From positions 7,005,343 through 7,069,342 of the forward strand of contig NC_047063.1 of the NCBI RefSeq assembly GCF_902459465.1: DNA of 64,000 nt, given 5' to 3'. Below, piece after piece: positions 54,431-64,000 of this stretch. How positions within the stretch are numbered: position 1 is the stretch's first letter; each line of letters begins with the position of its first letter. This stretch comes from Asterias rubens (Eukaryota; Echinodermata; Asteroidea; Forcipulatida; Asteriidae). Under the pieces are notes generated by a model that was not told where the DNA came from, ran no database searches, and saw only the letters and a program-made list of their open reading frames with translations. The position numbers and the translations under genes are program-made.

Positions 54431-55169
54431 CATCGGAGCAGGAGCATTTTCTTGAAGAGCCCTCCTACAAGTGACTCAACGGACGCCTTGGTTTTCAACT
54501 ATGTTGCAATGTTGAGGACCTAACAGCTAGAGAGGTGATTTAACTATGACCATCATTCACTGGGTTTCAACTAAGTGTTTTGGTCTTCCCAATGTAAGCG
54601 TTTGTGAAATATTTGTCCTAGCCTTGCCTATTGCGATCACAAACGACTCGCAAATAAAATGAACTTCCCCCTAAATAATGAATGATCCGATCTGCTAGTT
54701 GAGCTGTAAACAAATAGAATGTCAGAAACAAACAAACTTTGAATATCAGTAACCGTAGTAACAAACAAATAGTACATATTCATGTTTTGACCATGCACAT
54801 CAGCTACACAGTGAAAAATTACTCTATATTGAGTTCTATGTTTATCCTTTTCACAGCCCTCCCCCATGTCATTGTTTTAAACTACACTGAAAGGTCGTTC
54901 CTGGTGGAGGAGGTACAAGTAAAAAGTTTGATTGGGTCAGGTCAACCTTGCCTCCCCAACAAAATCCTACAAAAGGGCCACTTTGAGAGAAGAAACATTT
55001 GGCGTTTCATAGCAATCTCCTTCAGTTACTCAATGTGTTCCATCTGCACTGCAGCCTGTACAGAAGATTCGACAGACTGCATGGAGGGTTGCTGATCTTG
55101 GTAGAGCAGACATACAAATCAAGGACCTGTAGTCTGTTACTGTGTCTCGGGAGTTGCTGCAAGGGTGCA

Positions 55170-55640
55170 CTTGCACTTGCCAATCCACAAAGACAAATTC
55201 AAAAAGAAGGGCAATAAACAATTCAAGGCCAATGCAAAACTGCAACAAAAGCTAAAGGAAGCTGACGCTTTTTTTAAAGACGACATCCAGGTCTGCTGAG
55301 CAACCACGAGTGCCCAAGAAAAGATAGGAGAAGGTTTATTATAGAATACAGGCAAAAACTGATAAAGATGGCAAACAATTCAGAGCTTGGCTTGAAAACT
55401 GTCGCAGAATATGAGCAGATCCCGAGAGAGATGAAGCAAAGCAAAAAACTTACACATACAATGTACCAAAAGACAGTACCCCTAAAGTCGACCGAGGCAC
55501 CCTAACCCATCAACAGCAACCCGAGGAGGAGCAGCGAACATCGTAGCGAGAAAGTCCGGAGTATGTTTCTCCTGTGGCAAATCGGGACCACTGGCGTACA
55601 GAGCGCAGGAGTTTGAAGATGCCAGATGAAGGGCAAACGA
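55170..55640 (+). pseudogene. Zinc-knuckle gag-like fragment (decayed)
   Basis: In shifting frames I can read 'DKFKKKGNKQFKANAKLQQK' and 'LIKMANNSELGLKTVAEYEQ', then a basic/Gln-rich linker and 'GVCFSCGKSG', the start of a CCHC knuckle. The next residues lie one frame over ('DHWRTERRS'), so a frameshift splits the knuckle. This order (KFKKKGNE-type block, LADxSExGW-type block, CCHC) is known to me from gag-like proteins of invertebrate retroelements, possibly DIRS-like; the class assignment is uncertain. There are several stops and no function is likely. Confidence 0.45.
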
Positions 55641-55796
55641 AGATAACTTATCTTACAAAACCATATTGTACAAATACACAAAGGAAATAATCAAACAATT
55701 GATGGGATTGTCAATGTTTTGGTTTCCTGTACATGCCAGTTGGTGATCAACTGAAGAACTTACTTGAAAATCATGGATTAGCGTAACAGTTACAGA

Positions 55797-56650
55797 AACC
55801 TGTTGACAGAGCCACTATTGGCAACATATCAAATGGTCTTGCCTTTAAGTGGCTCAATACAGATGGGGCATTTGATGACCAATTTAATACGTCTCTCATG
55901 TGGAACTATGATGGAGTTCCATTGTTCAAGAGTTAAAAGTTTTCGTTAACTCCTGGTCAATGTATAACAAATTAAATTCCGGAAAAACAACGATAAAAAT
56001 GTCATCCTTGCTGCGCTTTGGTTTGGGCAAAAAAAAAAAAAAAAAAAAAAAACCAGATACACTGTTTTATCCTTTTTGTACAAGAAATCACAAAAGCTAA
56101 GTACAGAAGGCTTGACATAGGTATAAAAAAATCATTTTTTTCTGTTCCAAGATATGTGCCCCTATTTCCTCAGTTGATTCAACTGCTAGAGCTTCTTTGC
56201 AAAATTTAAAACAATTTAATGGAGAGTATGGTTGCAACTTTTGCCTCCACCCTGGAGAAACCGTAGTCCACGAGTAAATGGGAGGGCCCGTGTACAAATG
56301 ACCTTCCAGAAAATAGATCTCGTGAAAATATGACAAAGCATGCGGCTCAGGCCTGGACTGAAAGGGATGCATTTATGGTGTGAAAGGCCCTGTATTAGTA
56401 TCTTTGTTTCTACCACAGGTTTGATATATCATGGTGTTTTGTACCATTGCACACTGTTTTTCTGGGTTTTGTGCGTTCATTTTGTAAGAACTGTTTCTGA
56501 TCAAGCTCCCGTGACCAAGAATTCTTTCTAGGGCGTTTAAGTAATATGGTTGATAAGAAACTTTGTAGTATCAAACCCCAAATGAGGTGTCCCGCCTTCT
56601 CAGGTCACTATTCAAAGTTTTGGAAGGCTACCAAATGGCGAAATTTGACC
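55797..56650 (+). pseudogene. Decayed CACTA/Tnp2-like transposase fragment, second type
   Basis: Across several frames the order is: 'RATIGNISNGLAFKWLNTDG', 'NTSLMWNYDGVPLFKS' (the region of the first catalytic Asp, usually 'NTDGVPVFKS'), 'GQCITN' and 'CCALVWAKK', then a 22-A tract (56031-56052), 'QFNGEYGCNFCLHPGE', 'GVKGPVL', 'HTVFLGFVRSFC' and 'FSGHYSKFWKATKWRN'. This matches the conserved blocks of Transposase_21-like proteins ('CNFCLHPG', 'YMHxVxLGV', 'R...R...FWKA.EW'). It belongs to a different subfamily from elements 1-3. Many stops and indels; the E-containing C-terminus was not found. The pogo fragment follows directly. Confidence 0.6.
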
Positions 56651-56654
56651 TGAC

Positions 56655-57250
56655 ATCCCTCACAACCCGGTTGAAAGAAACCCTTTCCCGGCATCATCCG
56701 CGGCTACGAAGCCAAGAATATTTTTAACGCCGACGTGACTGGTCTGTTTGACCGCCTCACTCAAGACAAGACCCTGTAGTTTAAAGGGGAACAGTGTCAT
56801 GGTGGCAAATAGAGTAAGGAACGGTTGACAGTCATGCCCTGGTCCAACACGGATGGGTCGGAGAGCTGAAGCCACTTGTCATCGGGAAATTCCAGAACCA
56901 ACGATGCTTAAGAATGTCCGTTCTCTTCCGGTGACCTATCGGGCCAACAGAAACATGGATGGTTTCGGATCTTTTCACCTGGGTCCGGCGTTTGGATCGA
57001 AAGTTTTCCCGCCAACGTCGCAATTGGTTCTGCTGTTCGTGGATAACTGTTCAGCTCATCCAAAAGTACCAAACCTTCAGGCCATTACTCTCCAATTCCT
57101 TCCTCCAAACACAACTTCTCGTCTTCAGCCCATGGACCAAGGCGTCATAATGAACATAAAAGTCCACTAACGGAAACATCTTGTCAAATGTCTGCTTCAC
57201 AGCTACGACTCTGGTGAAACTTCAAACCTCATTGATGTCAAGCAGGCTTT
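56655..57250 (+). pseudogene. pogo/Tigger-like DDE transposase fragment
   Basis: Conserved pogo/Tigger blocks appear in order but in several frames: 'IFNADVTGLFDRL' (56728-56766; the family usually has NADETGLF, so the residue after the Asp is altered), 'FKGEQCHGGK', 'SKERLTV', 'VRSLPVTYRANRN', 'LLFVDNCSAHPKVPNLQAI' (second Asp, about 57035-57090), 'LQFLPPNTTSRLQPMDQGVI' (third Asp, about 57094-57153), then 'HLVKCLLHSYDSGET'. Stops and frameshifts are frequent. The N-terminal CENP-B-type DNA-binding region is absent. Family: cut-and-paste transposase of the Tc1/mariner superfamily, pogo branch. Non-functional. Confidence 0.8.
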
Positions 57251-57587
57251 TTCCATGCTTTTAAAAGCATAAAAAAAAAAACGTCAAACTAGTGTCCATT
57301 GGAAAGTGCTTTGGGAAGTCCTCAGACTCGAGTCTGAATTGGCAAAGACCCTAGAAAAGGGCAATTTTTGCCATAGACGAGGAAGTGTGCAACAAACAGA
57401 AGATACCATTTACAATGCGCAAGCGCAAACGACTCCGCTGAACAAAAACAAAGCACCCCTCCTTGCACTGCTTGTCCCGTGTATACACACAAATAACGCC
57501 CTTCTTTTTACAGCGCCAATAGTGTCAAGTTCTTTTTTCACAAGATCTCCCGTCAACAGGAATAACAAAACTAAAGCCCCCAGGCAT

Positions 57588-57740
57588 AGGTACAATGTAC
57601 AAGGAAGTTGTGACAAGGAGAAGTGGTCAAGGTCGAAAAACATGTGCTAATTTTGATGAGTTGGACAGAGTTTTGTTGTATAGGCCTTCCATCATTCCGC
57701 CAGAAGGAATGATCCTTCAGAGCATGCAGAGATGTCCTCG
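57588..57740 (+). pseudogene. SANT/Myb-like fragment (decayed)
   Basis: One frame reads 'MYKEVVTRRSGQGRKTC', 'FDELDRVLLYRPSIIPPEG'. This resembles the third-helix region of Myb/SANT-like DNA-binding domains of the trihelix type ('GRGRKTWKFFDELDxILGxRP'), frequent in Harbinger and other transposon proteins. The upstream helices are not visible. Confidence 0.4.
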
Positions 57741-57749
57741 GAGAGATTC

Positions 57750-58360
57750 AGGTAAAAAAACAATATAATTAGTATTTTCAATTGTCTGCTGAAAATTATT
57801 TGTAAAAATTCCTTGCGAAAAAGTGTGGGGCCTAACGATCTTTCCAAGCCGCTGTTTTATTTCCATTCATAAAACATTTGCGATAACAGCGTCCCTGGCT
57901 TGGGGAAAATTCGTCTTGGGCTGACCACTGATTGGCTGAGCGCAAACTAGCTGCTCGCGCAAGTTCGGTTATTGCGCAAGATTCACATTGTTGCACAATT
58001 TGGTTTGCTATTGGTGTACGCACGTTCCAACAACTTGCGCATCATTTAAACATTATGGCGCTGAAATTTTTGGGGACTGTCCGTCCGAGATTTCGCCAAC
58101 AATGTTGCAAATTTTCGATGTGATTGTATTTATCATTTAACTAGTGACTTTCTTGGGAAAGTTTGTGGGAAAAAAATAATAATAGGAATCTGGATTTCAA
58201 TTTCATTATTGAATTACTTTTTACTTTTTATTGGGGGGGGGGGGGGTAGGTGAAGAAACCATAAAAAGAATGTATTGGCACTATACTTGGGGCATGTCCA
58301 ACAAATGAGTGACACGCTTGCCCTTATTTTTTTTGGGGGGGGGGGGGGTGGTAACGCATT
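57750..58360. other. Non-coding stretch, CCAAT-rich segment and two G tracts
   Basis: A GC-richer stretch (57840-58060) contains 'ctgattggctgagcgc' and 'ttgctattggtgtacgc', CCAAT-box-like on the minus strand, and could be a transposon promoter (weak). Fourteen-G tracts occur at 58233-58246 and 58335-58348. Confidence 0.3.
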
Positions 58361-58379
58361 CATTTGTCTTCCTCACATT

Positions 58380-59215
58380 CAGCCTCAGTTAAGGTATTAA
58401 CTTTGTTGGAAACAGCCGCAATGTCGCCTACATTGCACAGGGCCCTAACTGCGTCACCATTTCAGAAAACCTTATCTCAAAACAAGACACATCACTCATT
58501 GAAAGTACTTCGCAGTCGAATGCAAGTAGTGACGACGAAGCTAGTCAAATGACTATTGATGACCGCTGCTCGTAAAGGTTCATGACTGCAGCAGCAAAGT
58601 CATCAATATCAGCAATTAGAGTGGGTCCTAAGCTCCCAGATTTCCATAATACTACTTGCTACTTGGCAAAGCTTGAGAGCATGGCTACTGCTGCAAACAA
58701 ACGAACAGAGCAGGACCTTCCCTTCGGTCACAATCAGTTAAAGCTCATGGATAATTTTAATCACCTTAAAAGATTTTCTCGAATTCACAACCAACGCGTT
58801 TATTGCACACTGTTGGCAGTAAAGCTTGCAAGTTTGAACAACCAAGATGAACTTCCTGAAACTTTTTCTGAACATGATTAAATGGAACAATCTAAGTGGT
58901 TGAATGATTTGGCTTGCAAAAGCATTGATTTTATTTGGCCTGCCTTTGATGCTATTTTTAGTCATCAAGACAAAGATGAGATTGCGGGACCTCGCATCAT
59001 CTAAGATATTGATGATGCAGTTGAAGATAACTGCTGCAAGTGTACAGAAAACACTTGGGATGATATGGTTGTAAGGACAAGTGTGGATGGCACCACTGTG
59101 TAAATCTTTCTAAAGTTCCTAAGCAAGACTGGTGGTGTTCTTCAGAGTGTAAGGCTGCAAGATCCTACAGATACTGTTTGTGTCACAAGAAGACTAGAAA
59201 ACGAGGTATATGATC
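58380..59215 (+). pseudogene. Decayed PHD-finger transposon protein
   Basis: A mostly single-frame stretch (58460-58880) encodes a Ser/Asp-rich segment and 'RVGPKLPDFHNTTCYLAKLE', 'LPFGHNQLKLMDNFNHLKRF'. After two stops come 'AVEDNCCKCTENTWDDMVV' and, one frame on, 'KCGWHHCVNLSKVPKQDWWC' followed by 'SSEC'. The Cys/His order (C-x2-C, C, H-x-C region, WWC-x2-C) is that of a C4HC3 PHD finger, here split by a frameshift near 59080. PHD fingers bind histone tails and are found in several animal transposon proteins. The first block is unknown to me. Confidence 0.5.
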
Positions 59216-59823
59216 TTGTGTGAATTTCAATATAGATGTACTCAAAGTGAATGGTACCACCTATTGTGTTGAAGCGACGGACATGCGAGGATGTGTCTAA
59301 GATGGGCTCCATCGGCTGACTAGATTTTCTCCTACATGTATTTAGCACGGCCTCTACAACTCCTTTACTTCACAACCTAATATATGTCTTAGGACATTAA
59401 ACTTAACTTCTGAGAGAAAATACTAACCCATTTTGGCTGTTTTTAGACGGATACTCCGACATTTTTGCTGAGTGTCGGAAATACAAGCTTAGCAGAATAT
59501 TTTCATGCATGGTCACCATCCACACGGTCGTACCAAATTGCTAATGAAACTCAAAAATGGCTTGCATTGAGTTACGCGCTTCATCCCTGTAGCCCCCGAC
59601 AATCGAACACTACGGGTCAAGTTTGTTAAAACTAGTAGCGTTTCTTGATTTCAACCTAGCTGTCAGGAAATCTGTGAGAGTCTCAGAGTTTTCTGTTAAA
59701 TGTTAAAGTGACTTCCTTTTTTGTGCGCCTTGGGTGTCTCTTTTGTGCGCGTTATAAATTTTTAATTATTATTGTTATAAACATCTCTGTGATGCCCAGA
59801 GCATATGAAAAACTTGCGTTTAT

Positions 59824-61200
59824 TTGCGTGGTGGAGAAACCTCCTTGAGAAGACCAAAGAACCAACATAACTACCAGCTGCTCAACAACGGACCATCAAT
59901 ATCAACAGAGAGAGTAAGCAAGAAGACCTGGTCTACAACTAAACTTTACTCCTTCAAAATTGTTGATTCAAAGCTTGTTGGAGAACAGCTTTTAGTGAGA
60001 CTACACTACACCGATAAAGAGTGGGACACCGCAGCCAGTGGCGAAATGCTGAAGAAGTTATATAGTAATACCAGAGTGTTTTGTAATTTGTTCACCTGCG
60101 TTAAAGGATCTGCTCTTCACCTAACTTAAAAACTTCAATTAAAGATCATCTTCATGGTCAGCGAAAGGTAGACACTGTTGTTCATATTCAAGTGCTGATT
60201 CCAAGGAACTTGTTTGAGGAACTTGCCTGTCTCGGTAAAAAAGGGTAAAAAATCCCATACTGCTTTATCTTCGCCTGAAGATTCCAACCAATTGCTAGGT
60301 GAAGGCTGGTCGTGGATAATTTTTAATAAGCAGTTAGATTTTGTGTTCGTAACGAGTGACACTTTTACCTACATGTACTGGATGACAGAGAGGAGCCCTT
60401 GCCAGGAGTTTTTACCCAACGGATCTCTTAAAGTCACCTACAGGGGTTTCCACTTAAATTTAAAATTTGCTCAATGCTTGATGTTGAGTTAGGCGACGCA
60501 ATGTATAAGAAATACCCGGCTTAGTACACTACCAAAAACCCAAACCTTCAGCCAAGTCGCACCACCCATTCTCCCATTCATCCCTGCAGTGCACATTGTT
60601 ATTGTCGATCCATTACACCATTTTTTAAAAAGGATTTCAGACCATTCAGATTCTGAGACAAAGAGACAATGTTTGGAAAAATTCCAAAAATGTAGACCTG
60701 TCCGAGTGTAAAAACATAGCTGCATTTGAAGAGTTTTACGTGAGAGACCTTTCTATACCATGGTCATTTTATACCAGTAAGGAATCTACTCAAATTCAGT
60801 ATCGAGATTTTACTGGTCCTGAGCACATCAAGATACAAAAACACATCAATCTTGACAATCTTATTTCTTGGCATTCCAAAACACCTAATATTAAGAGTCT
60901 ACGGAAAGAATTCCTTGATATAATGACCACCATGAAATCGGAAGAGGCAGATCCAGAAGCAGTTAAAACTCATGCTAGAGTTTGGGCGACAAAGTATGCT
61001 CAAACTTTCCAAGCTAAAGATGTTACACCCTATATGCACACATTCATGAACCATGTTTCAGAATCGATCAAACTTCATAGACAAATAAACAATATCAGCC
61101 AACAAAGCTATGGAAAGGTTGAATGATAAAGTAACACCCCTCTTCTTTCGGCAACCAACCACAGGAACACAGAGGCCTTCATTCAAGTCATGCAGAAACA
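59824..61200 (+). pseudogene. Decayed transposase-like C-terminal region
   Basis: Open pieces at 59824-60129, 60214-60492 and 60740-61126, in different frames, appear to be one broken protein. The last piece contains 'IPWSFYTSKESTQIQYRDFT', 'VKTHARVWATKYAQTFQAKD', 'TPYMHTFMNHVSE' and then, frameshifted, 'SATNHRNTEAFIQVMQKQNR'. I recall a comparable 'YxHxxxxHVPE ... NHR ... MxKxNRI' end block in a large uncharacterised animal transposon family, where it would carry the last catalytic acid; I cannot name the superfamily from sequence alone. It follows the PHD fragment on the same strand and could be its continuation. Confidence 0.4.
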
Positions 61201-61724
61201 AAACAGAATATCATACCTTGGCCAGTGGTGTCAAAATGACCTACATGTAGAATTTCACATACATTGTAGTAGGTGGGGAGAAGTAGGCCATAACAAACCA
61301 GCGCTTGTCGCTCAAAGGAAAAGTTGTGAGCGTAAGTCCAGTCAGTGTAATTCATGTACATAACATGTATGTACATGTACAAAGACTTACATGCACACTG
61401 TCTATACTTATCAGGAATCCATTTCAATAACAATTTTAAAACAAGTTTTTAACGTTTTTTAACAAAAGGGCATTTATGAATGGGAATAAAAGAATAGTGA
61501 CTTGTTCTCAAACATCCGTTTAAAACCTTGCAGGGTCGGTACAGGGACAGCAATTCAGCAGACAAAACGGACTTGATAGGCATGTTTCAGGGGACATACA
61601 CATATGATAATATGCAGAAGGTCTTTCAGCCTTGCAGGGACCAACCCCCTGAACTTGCAACGAACATCGATGATAACTGTAGGGAAAGAGGTAAAGATAC
61701 GCCGTGTCTTCCTAGCTGGAGATT

Positions 61725-62255
61725 ATGATTTTTTGTGCAAGGTTAAAGGTCACATGGGAGCTTAGCTCTGCCTTTCCATGCCTTTGGTGTTACATTCCCC
61801 TCCGAGCTCTCTCGCCAAGTGGGGAAACCCATTCACCTAAAGTGACAGAGGATGCTGGCGAGAGTTGGGTGGACAATCCATCCTGGAATTTCCACCATCG
61901 CAACCCATATGAAATTGTACAGGATCTCGCTGACAACCTGGCAGATCCTCGGAAGGGTGGTAACACCAAGGCAAATGGACCTTCCCATACTTCGATATCC
62001 AACCAATCCATCCTCCCAATTATTCATGATATCAAACACATTGTGCCACCCATTCTTCATATTATGTTAGGATTAGTAGTTCGATTCTACCGTAACATTG
62101 AAAATTTATGTAGAAGAAGAGATCAGGGTAACTTAGGGGAAAGGGATGAAGAGTTGAATGATAATTGGCAAGGGCTGTCAATTGAGGTAGAAGAGAGAGA
62201 AAGGGAGTACAAACAATCAAACATGACTTTTCATATTTTTAAACTAAATATATAA
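61725..62255 (+). pseudogene. Transposase-like fragment with VPPILHIMLG block, 176 aa
   Basis: An open frame from 61725. It contains 'FPCLWCYIPLRALS', 'WNFHHRNPYEIVQDLADNLA', 'NQSILPIIHDIKHIVPPILH' and 'IMLGLVVRFYRNIENLC', then a highly charged end. 'PCLWC' and 'VPPxLHIxLG' resemble the Cys-pair and 'PPxLHxxLG' blocks that separate the second and third catalytic acids in several decayed DDE families (memory; low certainty). It is probably a second, separate copy related to the 59.8-61.2 kb fragment, because this block should lie upstream of the 'YMHTFMNH' block but is found downstream. Confidence 0.4.
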
Positions 62256-63056
62256 AATACTTAAGTCGGCACTATTTGTGCATTTGTGTCCACTTGATAT
62301 TTATTTATTTGCCAAATTGTTTATCAGTCATGGTATGTACAGTAATTTAGTGTGTCATTCCTTGGTACATGAACCTAGATGAAATTATGCACCAGGTATG
62401 AAACATTTTCAAATTTCCTTCAATATTACCAAAGCGCACAATCCAGCAGCTGTTAAAACATTACACATATTTATGGATCCTATCATTAATAGAAGAAACA
62501 TGCCTGTTATATCATTGATGTCAATAATTTACCTCATTTTTGTGTTCATGTTGCTACATGTATGTGCTTTCTCTGATCTTGTGAACTTGTGCCATTTGTT
62601 TATAGTTTTAGTCTTAAAGAAATACATTGTATGTACATGATGAGTACACCGTTTTTGTAAGTTGTGTTAACATTTATGTAGTTTTAGACAACTTGTTGAA
62701 AAAATAAAACCGTGAAGACATTACATGGATAAAACACAGAATTTGTTCCTCTTGCCCTTATTTCTTAATGATGGACTATCTGTTTGGGAATTTTTACATA
62801 CAAGGCCGGTCGATGCTGTGCGATAAAGGCAACAAACCTTTCATTCCCTTAGTTTGCCATGATCTAAGGCCACATGGTCATGGTGTGACTGCCCAATAAA
62901 AGGCTGCGGTAGTGATGGACTCCTGCGGGTGGATCACCATCTCAGAAGAGTCCATAGAATGAAGGTAAGTAATACCCATAGCAACAACTTTAATTTAGGA
63001 CAGTTTTGTATTGAAACAATGCTTTATGTTAAAAACAACTACTTCTTAAAATTATG
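62256..63056. other. Mostly non-coding; possible 5' exon at about 62890-62963
   Basis: 'cccaataaaaggctgcgg' (62891 on) could be a weak core promoter. It is followed by 'agaATGAAG-gtaagtaat' with a canonical donor at about 62965. There is no downstream exon I can assign. The rest is AT-rich without features. Confidence 0.25.
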
Positions 63057-63060
63057 TTAA

Positions 63061-63426
63061 AGCCATTGGACCCTTTCGGTAAACAGTATTGTCCAAGGCC
63101 CACACTTTGTGTACCACAACTTCTATATCAAATAACAAACCTGTGAAAATTTGGGCTCAATCGGTCATCGAAGTCGGGAGAAAACAACGGAAAAACCCAC
63201 CCTTGTTTCTGCGCGTTTCGCCGTGTCATGACATGTGTTTAAAATAAATCCGTAATTCTCGTTAACGAGAATTCATATTGTTTTGCTGTTTTCTCAAAAA
63301 GTAAAGCATTTCATGGAATAATATTTCAAGAGAAGTCTTCCACCATTGCCTTCTGTAAACCCTGTAAGTTATTTGTAAATCTGTGAACTTTTTCTTTTTT
63401 TTCTGAACCGAAAGGGTCCAATGGCT
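63061..63426. mobile_element. MITE flanked by TTAA, AGCCATTGGACCCTTTCGGT ends
   Basis: Termini AGCCATTGGACCCTTTCGGT and the exact reverse complement are flanked by TTAA (63057-63060 and 63427-63430). An internal palindrome 'attctcgttaacgagaat' lies at about 63254-63271. It is piggyBac-like by target site. Confidence 0.88.
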
Positions 63427-63504
63427 TTAAACAAAATTTGAAGAACTGTCTCTTAGCTTGTTATGTGACCATGCCTGACATTATTATTAATGGCATTGAC
63501 GTTA

Positions 63505-63662
63505 AAGGCAGGATACATTTTGGTAGTTGTCAAAGACCAGTATCTTCACTTGGTGTATATCACAACACATGCATTCCAAAGAAATTGTGAAAATGTTGGT
63601 CATTGAAGTTGCACGACATTCAGGAAAGAAAAACACCTTTGTTGCATTTAGAACAGTGTGAT
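63505..63662 (+). repeat. Dispersed repeat family D, truncated copy
   Basis: 'tttggtagttgtcaaagacc', 'cttcacttggtgtat', 'gtcattgaagttgca' and 'gaaagaaaaacacc' match the left half of the family seen at 8447-8769. Nothing recognisable follows to the window end. Confidence 0.6.
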
Positions 63663-64000
63663 TTAAGACGCTGAGAAAGGCCTCATGCCCGAGGACTTTC
63701 TAAGATTACAAATGTTTTTTGTGAAAAATGACAAAACATTACTTCGTAGAAGAAATCCTCAGCCAAGAGGAGTTCGAGGATTACCATGCGAGTTGCCAGG
63801 CAATGGTCCAGCACATACATCTACATGTATACTGTACTAGGTAAGGTAAATAATAGTAACGACTGGGCAAAACTTCTCTGTAGAAATTTGTAGTTCTTTG
63901 ACAGTCAGTTGAAGTTCGAGGTGACAAAAGTTATAATTTTCTGCCAGTCTCATAGGCACTGTCAAGAGCTGCATGCAACATTTAAAGAAGTTACTAGGGA

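Overview
The window looks like a nuclear genomic segment of a marine deuterostome, most likely an echinoderm and perhaps a sea star. This is inferred from the style of the dispersed repeats: the foldback MITE opening GGCCAATTTCATAGAGC, the repeat beginning 'ctggacactattggtaatt', tRNA-derived SINEs, many poly-G tracts, and introns with canonical GT/AG sites. I find no convincing intact host gene, no rRNA gene, no functional tRNA and no prokaryotic feature. Almost every recognisable coding stretch belongs to a transposable element, so the window reads as a nested transposon nursery and graveyard.

Layout. 1-9.9 kb: non-coding repeats. A ~5.8 kb TIR element (17-5809) is interrupted by a 1.5 kb hAT-type element with an 8-bp target duplication; then come a SINE, several MITEs and foldback elements. 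9.9-13.9 kb, minus strand: an exon-intron pseudogene of a Crypton-like tyrosine recombinase with a Tudor-like N-terminus and a SANT/Myb-like C-terminus. 15.3-40.8 kb: an old CACTA/EnSpm-type element ('element X') whose SAM-domain (SAMD3-like) gene was split when element 1 (16061-31101) inserted exactly at a splice donor and element 2 (31222-37382) inserted in the same intron. Element 1 carries the best gene of the window, a 934-aa C2H2 zinc-finger plus DDE transposase (18297-21101), and a multi-exon SAMD3-like second gene. A 3.85 kb non-autonomous LTR retrotransposon sits between them. Element 2 is a decayed relative in which the first two thirds of the transposase has been replaced by a BEL/Pao reverse-transcriptase fragment.

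40.97-50.13 kb: element 3, a third, more divergent member (termini CACTCTAAAA...TTTTAGAGTG). It has a frameshifted transposase, two short overlapping ORFs (one PB1/ubiquitin-like), and a coding exon blown up into a 12 x 70 bp minisatellite. 50.1-53.5 kb: dispersed repeats and a 703-bp MULE-type element with a 9-bp target duplication. 53.9-62.3 kb: a plus-strand graveyard of decayed fragments: zinc-knuckle gag-like, CACTA/Tnp2-like transposase, pogo/Tigger DDE, SANT-like, PHD finger and others. 62.3-64 kb: MITEs and a possible 5' exon.

How the parts relate. Within each large CACTA-type element the zinc-finger DDE protein should bind and cut the CACTG/CACTC termini. The second, SAM-domain gene always lies downstream on the same strand, suggesting an accessory protein (inference). 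The four relatives (X, 1, 2, 3) allow comparison of an apparently intact transposase with progressively broken copies.
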